This document shows positions 9,395 to 18,442 of a DNA stretch of 64,000 bases, one piece after another (position 1 is the stretch's first letter; every line of letters begins with the position of its first letter). The notes beneath the pieces were generated by a model, which worked only from the letters and a program-made list of their open reading frames with translations, was not told where the DNA came from and did no database searches. This stretch comes from Westiellopsis prolifica IICB1 (lineage in GTDB: Bacteria; Cyanobacteriota; Cyanobacteriia; Cyanobacteriales; Nostocaceae). A program made the translations under genes and the position numbers. The stretch lies in NCBI RefSeq assembly GCF_004323185.1, contig NZ_NAPS01000003.1, positions 408,425 to 472,424 of the forward strand, written 5' to 3'.

Positions 9395-11500
9395 TTAAAA
9401 TACCTGGCGTTCTTCTAAATGGCCAAGAATTGTGGCGCGATCGCGCCACACAGGACGCAACTTTTTGTTGACGAACATCTGTAACTGGTCGCTAGTATGG
9501 CGTGATCCGGGTTGAGTTGCGTTACCGTAGGTAGTCAGTACCATTGCTCGTACTGGATTAGAAAATTCAATTGCAGCAACATAAGAATCTCCTGCAACCG
9601 CTTGAAACTGACCTTTTTCGCCCGGAGCAAAATTAATAGCACGAAAAATTCCTAAATTACCATCCCCACCATTACCAGGCAAATCCACATTACCCAACCG
9701 TAGTCGAAAAACATCCCCCCACGCTACATCCATCTTTCCATAAGTTTTTTCTAGCTGTGCTGCAACTGTTTGGAGTGTAGCAACTGCACTTTGAGGATTA
9801 GCTAAACCATCGGGTGTAGTAAGTGGAGATTTTTCACTCCAAGGTTTACTAAAAGTTTTATCTAAGTCTATCTGTTGCACCCAAAAGGCAAATAATACTC
9901 CTCCCCGACTCTCTGCATTGGCTTGGCGATCCCAAACTTCTAAGACACTAGCTGCTCGCCGTCCTAAATCATTACCATACTTGCGTGCAGCTGGGATTAA
10001 ATCATCCAAAATTCGATCAGCCAATTCCATTCGGGTAGAATGCTTGTATGCAACCATTTCATCAAAAGATATTTTTTTATCCTCAGCCAACATCCTGACA
10101 GAACTTTGTGAGCGGAAATCCATAAAACGAGGAGCCATGTAAGGCGGATAATTATCAGGATTAATTGCGGCTGGAAATGTAGTTGTCCAAGGTGGGTCAT
10201 TTGTATTTTGCAACCAACCACTTTTAGGATCAACTATCCGGGGTAAATCTTGATAAGGATGAATTTTTGTCCATAAGTTTTTAGATGTATCACCAGGGAT
10301 CACACCTTGCCAATATGCAAAATCTCCTTGAGAACGTACCGGAACTTGACCGTTGAATAGGTGCATAATATGTCCTTCTCTGTCCGCGTACATTACCGTA
10401 AACATTGATAGTTGTAGGCGCTTGAGTGCGGTTTCAAATTGCTTGAGGTTTTGGGAACGTGCCATATCCCACCACTGCTGAAGTACACCTGGTCGGTCAA
10501 GACCTGCTACTCTCAGCGCCAAAGCTTTACCATTTTTCTCTGTGACTACAGGCCCGTGAACAGAAGTTTTCACTACTAATGGTTGCTCTTGCAAGGAGCC
10601 ATCTTTCTGTTTGATCTTCAACGAGAGGGTTTTTGTATCAAAGTTACGAACTTTGTTATCAAAGCGATAACCTTTACCCGCCAATGTCAGTTCGTAAACA
10701 TCCCAGCCATCGTAGGTATTAACAGTGTGAGTCCAGCCCAAGTTGTTGTTAAATGCGATCGCCAATACAGGAATACCCACAAGTGTTGCTCCGTAAGCAT
10801 CAATTCCTGGGGCGGTGATTTGGGCTTCATACCACAAAAATAAATCTGACCAGGGTAGGTGTGGGTTTGCTAACAACATTGCCTTGCCACTGGTAGAATG
10901 ACTTGGTGCGATCGCCCAACCATTTGACCCTGCTGGCAATTTTTCTTTGCTTAACTCTAATACTTGCTCTGGATTAGCTACAAAGGTGAAATTGAGTACC
11001 CGATGTAGGTGAGCCATGACATCTTCTGGCTTGACTGGTAACACCACCTCTACTTCATCGTCAATCAACTTCGGATTTTGGGAAGCATAAGCATTGATCC
11101 CAGCCGCAAAAGCATCAAGATAACTACGAAAAGTAGGATTTTGTGCCTTATACCAAACACGAGCGCGTTCTGGTATTCCCGTTGTCAGTACCCATTGATC
11201 TGATTTTATATATTCCTCTCCCCAATATTCGGCGGCCTGTCCTCGTGCTTGACCATAGAGACGTAAAAGCAAATTTCCATGACTTTGCATTTGCGACCAA
11301 CCGAAAGCATAAAATGCGCTCTGGTTATCTTTACCGTATATATGCGGTACACCAAAAGTATCCCATAATATTTCTGTTGATTTTGTTGGTACGGCTATAG
11401 TTTGGCTGCCCACAAACAAAACCATGATTAAACTGAGTATTAACGGTAAAACGCGTCTAGATTTTCTTTGGTAGACCCTGGGTAAAATATTAATTCTCAT
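9395..11500 (-). CDS. Penicillin acylase family N-terminal nucleophile hydrolase (NcpG-like)
   Basis: A 701-residue secreted or periplasmic hydrolase. Residues 14-36 form a signal peptide (basic stretch, then a hydrophobic core). The ILWDTFGVPHIYG start of the alpha subunit is at about 44. The likely autoprocessing site and nucleophile is Ser192 in LPAGSNGWAI, the usual G-S-N-x-W motif of the family. Members cleave amide bonds in penicillins, acyl-homoserine lactones or peptides. The gene converges on the peptide cluster and fits NcpG, which I recall as a putative peptidase of the nostocyclopeptide cluster. It could remove a leader residue, give self-protection, or be an acyl-homoserine-lactone acylase such as AiiC. 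A decayed second copy lies at 13061-13190. Confidence 0.85.
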   Translation of the reverse strand: MRINILPRVYQRKSRRVLPLILSLIMVLFVGSQTIAVPTKSTEILWDTFGVPHIYGKDNQSAFYAFGWSQMQSHGNLLLRLYGQARGQAAEYWGEEYIKSDQWVLTTGIPERARVWYKAQNPTFRSYLDAFAAGINAYASQNPKLIDDEVEVVLPVKPEDVMAHLHRVLNFTFVANPEQVLELSKEKLPAGSNGWAIAPSHSTSGKAMLLANPHLPWSDLFLWYEAQITAPGIDAYGATLVGIPVLAIAFNNNLGWTHTVNTYDGWDVYELTLAGKGYRFDNKVRNFDTKTLSLKIKQKDGSLQEQPLVVKTSVHGPVVTEKNGKALALRVAGLDRPGVLQQWWDMARSQNLKQFETALKRLQLSMFTVMYADREGHIMHLFNGQVPVRSQGDFAYWQGVIPGDTSKNLWTKIHPYQDLPRIVDPKSGWLQNTNDPPWTTTFPAAINPDNYPPYMAPRFMDFRSQSSVRMLAEDKKISFDEMVAYKHSTRMELADRILDDLIPAARKYGNDLGRRAASVLEVWDRQANAESRGGVLFAFWVQQIDLDKTFSKPWSEKSPLTTPDGLANPQSAVATLQTVAAQLEKTYGKMDVAWGDVFRLRLGNVDLPGNGGDGNLGIFRAINFAPGEKGQFQAVAGDSYVAAIEFSNPVRAMVLTTYGNATQPGSRHTSDQLQMFVNKKLRPVWRDRATILGHLEERQVF

Positions 11501-11543
11501 TCACACCACCATGTGCAGATGTAACGCCTGTAATTTGTTATTT

Positions 11544-12335
11544 TTACTTACGTAATAAATGTGTAAGCTGGTGATTTAGATTAAACAGAACAAGAAAAGC
11601 TAAGATGACAACACCCATTGTGGCGATCGCAACTCCTGCTGCCTGTGCAAAGATAATTACAATCTGGTAACGAATGGCATCACTAGGATTTGCTCCAGCG
11701 AGAATTTGACCAGTCATCATTCCTGGTAGGCTAACTAATCCCATCACCATCATCGAATTAATAGTAGGAATCATTCCTGTCCTCAAAGCTTCTTTTATAG
11801 TTTGATGTGCAGCTTCCCAACGAGTCGCGCCAAGAGCTAGTAACGCTTCTATTTCAAAGCGCCGAGTGGTTAAATCCTCCATAAACCGATCTAAACTCAA
11901 AGATGTACCAGTCAGGGCATTACCCAAGACCATACCCAAAAGTGGAATCAAATACTGAGGCTCGTACCAAGGCTGTACACGTAGAATACCACTAACTATT
12001 ATCCCAGTCACTAAAAATGAACCACTCAATAGCGAAATAAAATTGTTCCAATAAATACCAGAAAAACGTCTTTTTGTACGGTTGACACTAGATACGCCAG
12101 CAACACCTGTCATGCCCAAAGCCAAAACTATGATTAATATAGGATTGCTCAGAGTAAACACCCACTGCAATATGTAACCCACTAGTAACAACTGTATGAC
12201 CATCCGTAGTGAAGCTATCCCCAGACTCCGTTCCAGTCCCAACCGCAGACTAAAAGAAAGACCTATATTGACGACAATAAACAAAGTCGCCAAAGCCAAT
12301 TGTCCATAACTAATTTGGATATAATTGGTTTCCAC
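11544..12335 (-). CDS. fetB: ABC transporter permease, FetB/YbbM (UPF0014) family
   Basis: A 263-residue membrane protein with about six or seven hydrophobic segments and the family signature MIPTINSMMVMGLVSLPGMM. In E. coli, FetAB is an iron exporter that gives resistance to oxidative stress. The GTG start overlaps the stop codon of the upstream ATPase gene by one base (TAGTG), so the two are translationally coupled. The substrate is inferred from the family, not seen in the sequence. Confidence 0.85.
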   Translation of the reverse strand: METNYIQISYGQLALATLFIVVNIGLSFSLRLGLERSLGIASLRMVIQLLLVGYILQWVFTLSNPILIIVLALGMTGVAGVSSVNRTKRRFSGIYWNNFISLLSGSFLVTGIIVSGILRVQPWYEPQYLIPLLGMVLGNALTGTSLSLDRFMEDLTTRRFEIEALLALGATRWEAAHQTIKEALRTGMIPTINSMMVMGLVSLPGMMTGQILAGANPSDAIRYQIVIIFAQAAGVAIATMGVVILAFLVLFNLNHQLTHLLRK

Positions 12336-13036
12336 TAGTCTTTTTCCTTTAGGGTAATTTGGCGGTTGGTAATCCGTTCCAACTGGGTAGGATCATGACT
12401 TGTCCAAAAGTATGCTCTGTAAGGTTGTTCATTTTGCCAAACTGCAACTAAAGCCTCTAAACTTTGAGCAGTGATCGCATCCAGTGAAGCAGTTGGTTCG
12501 TCTAATAGCAGTATAGAAGGTGAAAGTTGCAAAGCTCGCAAAAAGGCAACAATCTGCGCCTCACCACCAGAAAGAGCGCTCACAGGACGGTGCAAAAAAT
12601 CAGGCGTTTTCTGTAAAAGATGCAGATAGTTTAGAATCAACTCGTGTTTATAAACTTGATGGCGGTGAACTGCTAACCGGTAAACTTGCTGAAGATTTTC
12701 CTCTACAGTTCCTTCCCAAAGGGCTGGTCGCTGGTGCAAATAAATGATTTGGGAACGATAAATGGGCATAAAATAGGACTGAATTGGCTTTTGGTGAAAA
12801 ATAACTTGTCCTGCTTGTACTGGATCGAGACCAGCTAATGCTCGTAGCAGCAAACTTTTACCAGATCCAGAAGCACCTACCACTGCGATTTTTTCCCCTG
12901 GAAATACTTGAAAATTTAAGTTACTCCAGATCCAATTTTCCTCAACTTTTCGACCCAAGTCTTGGACACAGAGAATAGGGTTGTTGGGAGACAGTTCTAG
13001 CTCAGTGATCTGGTTTTTAGTAAGTTGATCTTTCAT
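12335..13036 (-). CDS. fetA: ABC transporter ATP-binding protein, FetA/YbbL-like
   Basis: A 233-residue ATPase subunit with Walker A GASGSGKSLL, signature LSGGEAQ and Walker [13 protein letters not shown] followed by the switch histidine (TSHDP). It is the first gene of a two-gene operon with the FetB-like permease, its TAG stop sharing a base with the permease GTG. The two should form the complete FetAB transporter, probably for iron efflux. The operon sits between an intact penicillin acylase gene and the decayed remnant of another, so rearrangement has probably brought it here. Confidence 0.85.
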   Translation of the reverse strand: MKDQLTKNQITELELSPNNPILCVQDLGRKVEENWIWSNLNFQVFPGEKIAVVGASGSGKSLLLRALAGLDPVQAGQVIFHQKPIQSYFMPIYRSQIIYLHQRPALWEGTVEENLQQVYRLAVHRHQVYKHELILNYLHLLQKTPDFLHRPVSALSGGEAQIVAFLRALQLSPSILLLDEPTASLDAITAQSLEALVAVWQNEQPYRAYFWTSHDPTQLERITNRQITLKEKD

Positions 13037-13060
13037 AGCTGTCTCCCGATAATCTTCAGA

Positions 13061-13190
13061 ATACTTTGCGTTCTTCTAAAATGGGCAAGAATATGTGAGC
13101 GCGATCGCCCTCACACATAGCACGCAAATACAGGACGCTACTCTTTGTTAGCTAACTTTGCATTTGCCACCAACAGAAGGCATAAAATAA
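13061..13190 (-). pseudogene. Remnant of a second penicillin-acylase gene with large internal deletion
   Basis: The stretch gcgttcttctaaaatgggc and the following bases (about 13068-13150) resemble the 3' end of the acylase gene (9405-9475, gcgttcttctaaatggcc), including a HIP1-rich palindrome and caggacgc. Just beyond it, ctttgcatttgccaccaaca (13156-13190) matches the 5' part of the same gene (11283-11318, ctttgcatttgcgaccaacc). The order is that expected for a minus-strand copy from which about 1.8 kb has been lost. The rest of the gap 13037-13394 shows no other gene; its end should hold the promoter of the fec-type operon. Confidence 0.6.
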
Positions 13191-13394
13191 TCTAACAATA
13201 TCACTTTATTGAGAAACTATATCAAAGCTTGAACAACATGTTTGATTCCTGTTTAAAAATCGGGAAGTATCTACATGATCCCCAAAATAATGTAATCTAT
13301 ATATAAATTTATCAAGAAAGATTATCAATTTGACCATGATAAAGCTGTTAAATATTGAGAGTGCCGATTAAAGAAACAAATAACCAGTATCAGC

Positions 13395-14426
13395 ATGACA
13401 AAAACAACTACAGCATTACCTCGAGGCTGGAAGACACCCCCGCTCACATCCTTCGCAGGTTTAGTTCTAGGACTAGTACTTTTACTAATTTCTTTGATGT
13501 ACAGCGTCACACTGGGTGCTGCGGATATTCCTCTAAGCAAGATTTTGGAATCCTTTGTCACTTTTGATGGTTCCTATGAACATCTGGTGATCCAGACAAT
13601 AAGATTACCGCGATCGCTGATTGCTATCCTTGTAGGATCAGCTCTTGCAGTAGCCGGGGCGTTAATGCAAGGTTTGACACGTAACCCCTTAGCAGATCCA
13701 GGAATTTTAGGAATTGAATCAGGAGCAGCACTGGCTGTAGTTGTAACAGTTTTTGTTTTGGGTAGTTCGTCTCTGAGTGTTTTAACCATTGTGGCTTTTT
13801 TGGGGGCAGGAGTCACAGCAATGTTAGTTTACTTGCTTGGTTCTCTAGGACGGGGAGGAGCTACCCCACTGAATTTGACAGTAGCAGGCGCAGCACTTAC
13901 GGCTCTGATTTCTTCCCTAACTACTGCTATTCTCATCGTCAGTCAACGCACTTTAGAAGAAATTAGATTTTGGTTAGCAGGTTCATTAGCAGGTCGAGAT
14001 ACTAACATCCTCTTACAAGCATTGCCTTTTGTTTCTATTGGACTAATAGTTGCCTTTATCCTTAGTAGACAGATTACTACCATGAGTTTGGGTGAAGATG
14101 TCGCCAAAGGCTTAGGTCAACAGACAGCTTGGATTAAAATCATCACTGCGATTAGTGTTGTTCTACTAGCAGGAAGTTCAGTGTCGCTTGCAGGGCCAAT
14201 TGGTTTTATTGGCTTAGTCGTTCCTCACATAGTGAGATTTTTCATTCAAGCCGATTATCGTTGGATTTTGCCTTACTCGGCAATTTTGGGCGCAATTTTA
14301 GTTCTCGTTGCAGATATTGGATCTCGTGTGTTATTCAAACCGCAGGAATTACCTGTAGGTGTAATGACAGCACTGTTTGGCGCTCCTTTTTTTGTGTACT
14401 TGGCTAAGTCAAAGGTGAAAAAATGA
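13395..14426 (+). CDS. fecC: Ferric-siderophore ABC transporter permease (FecCD family)
   Basis: A 343-residue inner-membrane permease of the BtuC/FhuB/FecCD family with about nine or ten hydrophobic segments. Family motifs are LPRSLIAILVGSALAVAGALMQ, split around residue 75, and RNPLADPGILG, with GFIGLVVPHIVR near 270. It overlaps the next permease gene by four bases (ATGA), so the two are coupled. Together with the next two genes it forms an importer for iron-siderophore complexes. No substrate-binding protein gene is adjacent. The FecCD or FhuBG label is by family; ferric citrate is not proven. Confidence 0.88.
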   Translation: MTKTTTALPRGWKTPPLTSFAGLVLGLVLLLISLMYSVTLGAADIPLSKILESFVTFDGSYEHLVIQTIRLPRSLIAILVGSALAVAGALMQGLTRNPLADPGILGIESGAALAVVVTVFVLGSSSLSVLTIVAFLGAGVTAMLVYLLGSLGRGGATPLNLTVAGAALTALISSLTTAILIVSQRTLEEIRFWLAGSLAGRDTNILLQALPFVSIGLIVAFILSRQITTMSLGEDVAKGLGQQTAWIKIITAISVVLLAGSSVSLAGPIGFIGLVVPHIVRFFIQADYRWILPYSAILGAILVLVADIGSRVLFKPQELPVGVMTALFGAPFFVYLAKSKVKK

Positions 14427-15463
14427 GTTTTGATTGGCTAGTCATCCGTTCCCAGGCGATATCTTTCCGTATCGACCGACGTGTACCACTAATACTGTTA
14501 TGTTTGGCAGTAGCGATCGCATTAGCAATGGTGATGAATTTAGGTCGGGGTGAATATCCAATTTCACCTTTGGATATTGTCAAAGCTGTATTAGGTATAG
14601 ATACAGGGAACCCAGACCATGCTTTTGTGATTCATAATTTGCGTCTACCTCGTACCCTTGTCGCTTTTATGGTAGGAGTGGCGCTGGCAATTTCTGGTAC
14701 TATTTTTCAAGGATTAACACGTAATCCATTAGCTGATCCTGGTATTATTGGCATCAATGCTGGAGCGAGTTTGGCAGCAGTGACAGTAATTACTTTACTT
14801 CCATCACTACCCTTTTACACATTGCCCCTTTCAGCCTTTGTAGGCGCTTGTTTGATGGCTGCTTTAATTTACTGGCTAGCTTGGAACAATGGTAGTTCAC
14901 CTCTTCTATTTATTTTGATGGGAGTTGGCTTATCTGCGATCGCCACTGCTTTCACTAACTTGATGATTACCTTTGGAAATATGTACGACGTTAGTGCTGC
15001 TTTGGTTTGGTTGGCTGGAAGTGTTTATGGACGCACAAGTGAACAAGTATTTTCTTTATTAACGTGGTTAATTATTTTTGTACCATTGGCTTTGACACAA
15101 GCCAGACATTTAAACGCTTTAAATTTAGGAGATGATGTCGCCAAAGGTTTAGGTAGTCAGGTAGAGTGGCAACGTGGTTTATTAGTCCTAGTAGGTGTAG
15201 CCTTAGCAGGTGCATCAGTCGCCACCGCTGGAAATATTAGTTTTGTTGGTTTAATCGCACCCCATATAGGAAGACAGCTAGTAGGTTCAAACCATGAAGG
15301 GTTGATTCCTACCGCAGCGCTTTTGGGAGGAGTGATTGTTGTGATGGCAGATTTTTTCGGACGAACATTGTTTGCACCTATCGAACTTCCTTGTGGAGTG
15401 GTAACTGCTGCTGTTGGCGCTCCTTATTTTCTTTATTTATTAATTCGTAATCGTAAAAATTAA
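14423..15463 (+). CDS. fecD: Ferric-siderophore ABC transporter permease, second subunit (FecCD family)
   Basis: A 346-residue permease homologous to the preceding one. LPRTLVAFMVGVALAISG, RNPLADPGIIGINAG and ISFVGLIAPHIGRQ are the conserved stretches. The start ATG overlaps the stop of the first permease (ATGA), and the ATPase gene follows after three bases, so this is a compact three-gene operon. It should pair with the first permease as a heterodimer in the inner membrane to pass the siderophore complex. The exact substrate is unknown. Confidence 0.88.
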   Translation: MSFDWLVIRSQAISFRIDRRVPLILLCLAVAIALAMVMNLGRGEYPISPLDIVKAVLGIDTGNPDHAFVIHNLRLPRTLVAFMVGVALAISGTIFQGLTRNPLADPGIIGINAGASLAAVTVITLLPSLPFYTLPLSAFVGACLMAALIYWLAWNNGSSPLLFILMGVGLSAIATAFTNLMITFGNMYDVSAALVWLAGSVYGRTSEQVFSLLTWLIIFVPLALTQARHLNALNLGDDVAKGLGSQVEWQRGLLVLVGVALAGASVATAGNISFVGLIAPHIGRQLVGSNHEGLIPTAALLGGVIVVMADFFGRTLFAPIELPCGVVTAAVGAPYFLYLLIRNRKN

Positions 15464-15466
15464 CTT

Positions 15467-16282
15467 ATGAAAGGACTGTCAGCCAAAAACCTATGTTTAG
15501 GTTACGATAGTGCGGCGATTATCCGTGACCTGAATTTGGCAATTCCCGTCGGACAAATTAGTGCTTTAGTTGGTGCTAATGGTTGTGGTAAATCAACTTT
15601 ACTGCGGGGTTTAGCAAGATTGCTTAAACCCCACAGCGGTACTGTATACCTTGAAGGAACATCTATTTTTAATCTTTCCACCAAAGAAGTAGCACAGCAG
15701 TTGGGTATTTTGCCACAAAGTCCGGTAGCACCAGAAGGGTTAACAGTGCGAGATTTGGTAGCACAAGGACGTTACCCTTATCAAAATTGGTTACAGCAAT
15801 GGTCAGTTAAGGATGAAAAAATCGTACAGCAGGCGCTAGAAATTACAAATTTGTTGAAATTGGCAGATAGAGCATTAGATACTTTATCTGGTGGACAACG
15901 ACAGCGAGCTTGGATTGCAATGGCGCTGGCACAGGATACAGATATTTTACTTTTGGATGAGCCAACTACTTTTTTGGATTTGGCGCACCAGATAGAAATT
16001 TTAGATTTGTTATACGAGTTAAACCAAACTCAAGGACGAACAATCGTAATGGTGTTACATGATTTAAATCAGGCGTGTCGTTATGCTGATTACTTAGTTG
16101 CTGTCAAAGATGGTCGCATTTTTGCTGCTGGAGAACCAACCCTAGTCATGACTCAAGAAATGGTTCAAGAGGTTTTTGGTTTAGAATGTCGTATTGTTCT
16201 TGATCCTGTTGTAGAAACGCCCATGTGTGTACCAATAGGACGCAAAGGGAAAGACAATTATAAATCAATACGGTTCAGATAA
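15467..16282 (+). CDS. fecE: Ferric-siderophore ABC transporter ATP-binding protein
   Basis: A 271-residue ATPase of the FecE/FhuC family with Walker [10 protein letters not shown], signature [10 protein letters not shown] and Walker [14 protein letters not shown]. It begins three bases after the second permease. Its last codons (NYKSIRFR and the stop) lie in the left end of an inverted-repeat element at 16258-16375, so the native C-terminus was probably replaced or extended by insertion of that element. Confidence 0.9.
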   Translation: MKGLSAKNLCLGYDSAAIIRDLNLAIPVGQISALVGANGCGKSTLLRGLARLLKPHSGTVYLEGTSIFNLSTKEVAQQLGILPQSPVAPEGLTVRDLVAQGRYPYQNWLQQWSVKDEKIVQQALEITNLLKLADRALDTLSGGQRQRAWIAMALAQDTDILLLDEPTTFLDLAHQIEILDLLYELNQTQGRTIVMVLHDLNQACRYADYLVAVKDGRIFAAGEPTLVMTQEMVQEVFGLECRIVLDPVVETPMCVPIGRKGKDNYKSIRFR

Positions 16283-16375
16283 GACCACAATCTCTTGTAG
16301 AGACGCGCCATGGCGCGTCTCTACAGGTCAAATTTTTGCACTAAAAATCCTTAACTGAACCGTATTGAATTATAA
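16258..16375. repeat. MITE-like element with 26-bp inverted ends, overlapping the fecE stop
   Basis: The left end, containing aatcaatacggttcagataag in part, and the right end at 16350-16375 (ctgaaccgtattga core) are inverted copies with two mismatches over 26 bases. In the centre is a perfect 30-base palindrome (16296-16325; half-site tgtagagacgcgcca) that is also found at 37363-37392. The rest of the spacer to 16740 has a further repeat-like stretch (16490-16545, gcgtagcg/gcgcgtct) and AT-rich promoter-like sequence. Confidence 0.7.
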
Positions 16376-16634
16376 ATAGCGATCGCAACACCTGTAATCG
16401 CTAATCAAGTAGAACTAGCCCTTTCAAGGTGGGTAAAAATCTTCCAAAAATTGCCGAATTTAGGTCTTTTCACCTTTGTGTCTTAGTGTCTACCCTGCGG
16501 GTAGGCGCGTAGCGACTTCTGCAAAGCCGCTAGCGCGTCTATGTACTCTGTCAACTTGACTTTTAAAATTTGCATTTTTTTACAAAATATCCTTGTCTTT
16601 TTTCTTTATCTGTGTAACACTACTATCAATTAAA

Positions 16635-16660
16635 TACGGTTTGTCTACCAACTTGCAGTA
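16635..16660. promoter_or_regulatory. Weak match to the tacggta-N12 dyad
   Basis: The sequence tacggtt, 12 bases, then tgcagta has the spacing of the dyads at 18399, 23927 and 24015, but the right half is poor. It lies before the monooxygenase gene, where a shared operator would be expected. Confidence 0.25.
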
Positions 16661-16750
16661 TTTTCTTTCAAAAGAAATCAATAAAGCATACAAGCTCGTT
16701 TGCTAAATTAGGCTTTTGTTTAACAAACACATAGTTTACAAAGGAGAAAA

Positions 16751-16828
16751 ATGTCATCCTACATCCAGAATCCAGAGGAGATAATACGACCAAGCATCAA
16801 CAACCAACCATTAACAACCAACCATTAA
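16751..16828 (+). CDS. Short leader ORF (25 codons) ahead of the monooxygenase gene
   Basis: An ATG with a strong ribosome-binding site (aaggag, six to ten bases upstream) opens a 25-codon frame, MSSYIQNPEEIIRPSINNQP then LTTNH, ending at a TAA inside a 14-bp tandem repeat. The main gene start at 16863 has no visible ribosome-binding site of its own. This may be a regulatory leader peptide, or the original start region of the main gene separated by repeat expansion. No homology is recognised. Confidence 0.35.
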   Translation: MSSYIQNPEEIIRPSINNQPLTTNH

Positions 16829-16854
16829 CAACCAACCATTAACAACCAACCGTT
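16799..16854. repeat. 14-bp tandem repeat, four copies
   Basis: The unit aacaaccaaccatt occurs three times exactly and once as aacaaccaaccgtt, head to tail, ending nine bases before the ATG of the monooxygenase gene. The unit length is not a multiple of three, so a change in copy number shifts the upstream leader frame. Confidence 0.9.
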
Positions 16855-16862
16855 AACCAACT

Positions 16863-18050
16863 ATGGTGCAGCTATTACTTAAAGAAGAATCTAAAGATTG
16901 GATTGCGATCGCTTCTTCAGTATCTGCGGATCTGACTACCACAGCAGTAGAAAGAGATAGCAAAGCTGGACTCCCAGATGTAGAAATCCAACTACTACGA
17001 GAAAGTGGTTTGTTACCTTTAGTAGTACCAAAAGAATACGGTGGGACTGGTGCAACTTGGATCGAAGCTTTAAAAATTGTTCAAGAACTCTCGAAAGCAG
17101 ATGGTTCCATTGGACAGTTGTATGGAAATCACCTAAATTTAGTAGCTTTGGGTCATGTTTCTGGCACAAGTGAGCAAAAACAAAGATACTATCGCCAAAC
17201 TGCCGAACATAATTTATTCTGGGCAAATGCGATCAACACACGCGATACTAGATTGAAAATTACCCCAGATGGTGAGCATTTCCGTGTTAATGGAATAAAA
17301 AGTTTTGGTACGGGTGTTGCGCTCGCAGATTTGCGTGTCTTTTCTGCTCTTCAAGATGGTGTAGAAGTACCTTGGATATTTATCATTCCTCAAGACAGGA
17401 CTGGTGTCGTTTCTAACCAAGATTGGGACAATATTGGTCAGCGACGGACTGATAGCGACACCTTTATTTTTCACGATGTTTTGGTAAAAAAAGATGAAGT
17501 CCTTGGATATCCTTATCCTCCTGATAGCGCTTTTGCTACATTTTTGGGAATCATCGCTCAATTAACCAAAACTTACGTGTATTTGGGTATTGTGGAAGGG
17601 GCGCTAGTAGCAGCTAAAGAATATACCATCAATCAAACAAAACCGTGGATTACATCTGGGGTAGATAGTGCGAAAAAAGACCCATATATTCTGTATCATT
17701 ACGGTGAACTGTGGACAGAACTACAAGCAGCTATTGCATTGAGCGATCGCACCCTTAGCCAAGTTCAACAAGCGTGGGAAAAAGAAGCTAACCTAACTAT
17801 TAAAGAAAGAGGAGAAGTCGCGATCGCAGTCTTCACCGCTAAAACCTTTGCTACTCGTATCGGGTTAAATATCACCAACCGTATCTTTGAAGTTATGGGA
17901 ACCCGTTCTACAGCTAGCAAATATGGCTTTGATCGTTACTGGCGGGATTTGCGTACCTTTACCCTCCATGATCCTGTAGATTACAAGTTGCGCGATATCG
18001 GTAATTGGGTACTCAATCAAGAATTACCTCTAGTAACTCAATATTCTTAA
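16863..18050 (+). CDS. Acyl-CoA-dehydrogenase-like flavin monooxygenase (DszC/SfnB type)
   Basis: A 395-residue protein of the acyl-CoA dehydrogenase superfamily: an N-terminal helical domain (LLPLVVPKEYGGTGATW), a mid domain (WANAINTRD, INGIKS-like GIKSFGTG), and a C-terminal helical bundle (FEVMGTRST, GFDRYWRDLRTFTLHDP). The RYWRD/HDP pattern fits the DszC, SfnB and DibenzothiopheneMO branch, which uses reduced flavin and oxygen on sulfur compounds, rather than beta-oxidation dehydrogenases. Together with the sulfate-binding protein and SsuD this suggests desulfurisation of an organosulfur compound. No ribosome-binding site is visible at this ATG; four 14-bp repeats and a short leader ORF precede it. 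The substrate is not predictable from the sequence. Confidence 0.75.
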   Translation: MVQLLLKEESKDWIAIASSVSADLTTTAVERDSKAGLPDVEIQLLRESGLLPLVVPKEYGGTGATWIEALKIVQELSKADGSIGQLYGNHLNLVALGHVSGTSEQKQRYYRQTAEHNLFWANAINTRDTRLKITPDGEHFRVNGIKSFGTGVALADLRVFSALQDGVEVPWIFIIPQDRTGVVSNQDWDNIGQRRTDSDTFIFHDVLVKKDEVLGYPYPPDSAFATFLGIIAQLTKTYVYLGIVEGALVAAKEYTINQTKPWITSGVDSAKKDPYILYHYGELWTELQAAIALSDRTLSQVQQAWEKEANLTIKERGEVAIAVFTAKTFATRIGLNITNRIFEVMGTRSTASKYGFDRYWRDLRTFTLHDPVDYKLRDIGNWVLNQELPLVTQYS

Positions 18051-18398
18051 ATTCAGTTAGGGACTCTCAAATCAAACTGATCACTGAAAATATTTCACAA
18101 GTTTTAGCCACAGTAGCCTCCTCTCAATTTAAGGTGGGAATTTACCCACCTTATTTCCTTTGCTATTGAATTAACCAAGGCGTTCTGATCGAAGATAATA
18201 GCATTATTTACCTGGATAATTATCTAAAGATAGCTTGTCATTCCATATTTCAAGAGCAGATTACTAAGTAGGAATATTTTTTCTGTAAACTATTTTACTA
18301 TTTAAGCAAATAATTTTATTATGAATTGCTCAAATAGTAACAAAAGATAAAGGTAGGTAATAACCTACTGTTTTTATGTCATATAATACATTTTGACC

Positions 18399-18422
18399 AC
18401 GGTAGCTTGGCCAAGATACCGT
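18399..18422. promoter_or_regulatory. Dyad acggta-N12-taccgt before the sulfate-binding gene
   Basis: A perfect 6-base inverted repeat (acggta / taccgt) is separated by 12 bases, with a second palindrome cttggccaag inside. It ends 20 bases before the ATG at 18443. The same half-sites with the same 12-base spacing occur twice before ssuD (23927 and 24015), so this is probably an operator of a sulfur-responsive regulator. Confidence 0.55.
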
Positions 18423-18442
18423 AGTTTTATGGAGAAAGTTTG

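Noticed and set aside
13395-16282. Vitamin B12 importer (BtuCD)
   Set aside because: The family is shared, but no cobalamin genes are nearby and the sequence looks more like the iron-siderophore members; the substrate is left open.
16799-16854. Possible CRISPR-like array
   Set aside because: The 14-bp units are directly adjacent with no spacers, so this is a plain tandem repeat.
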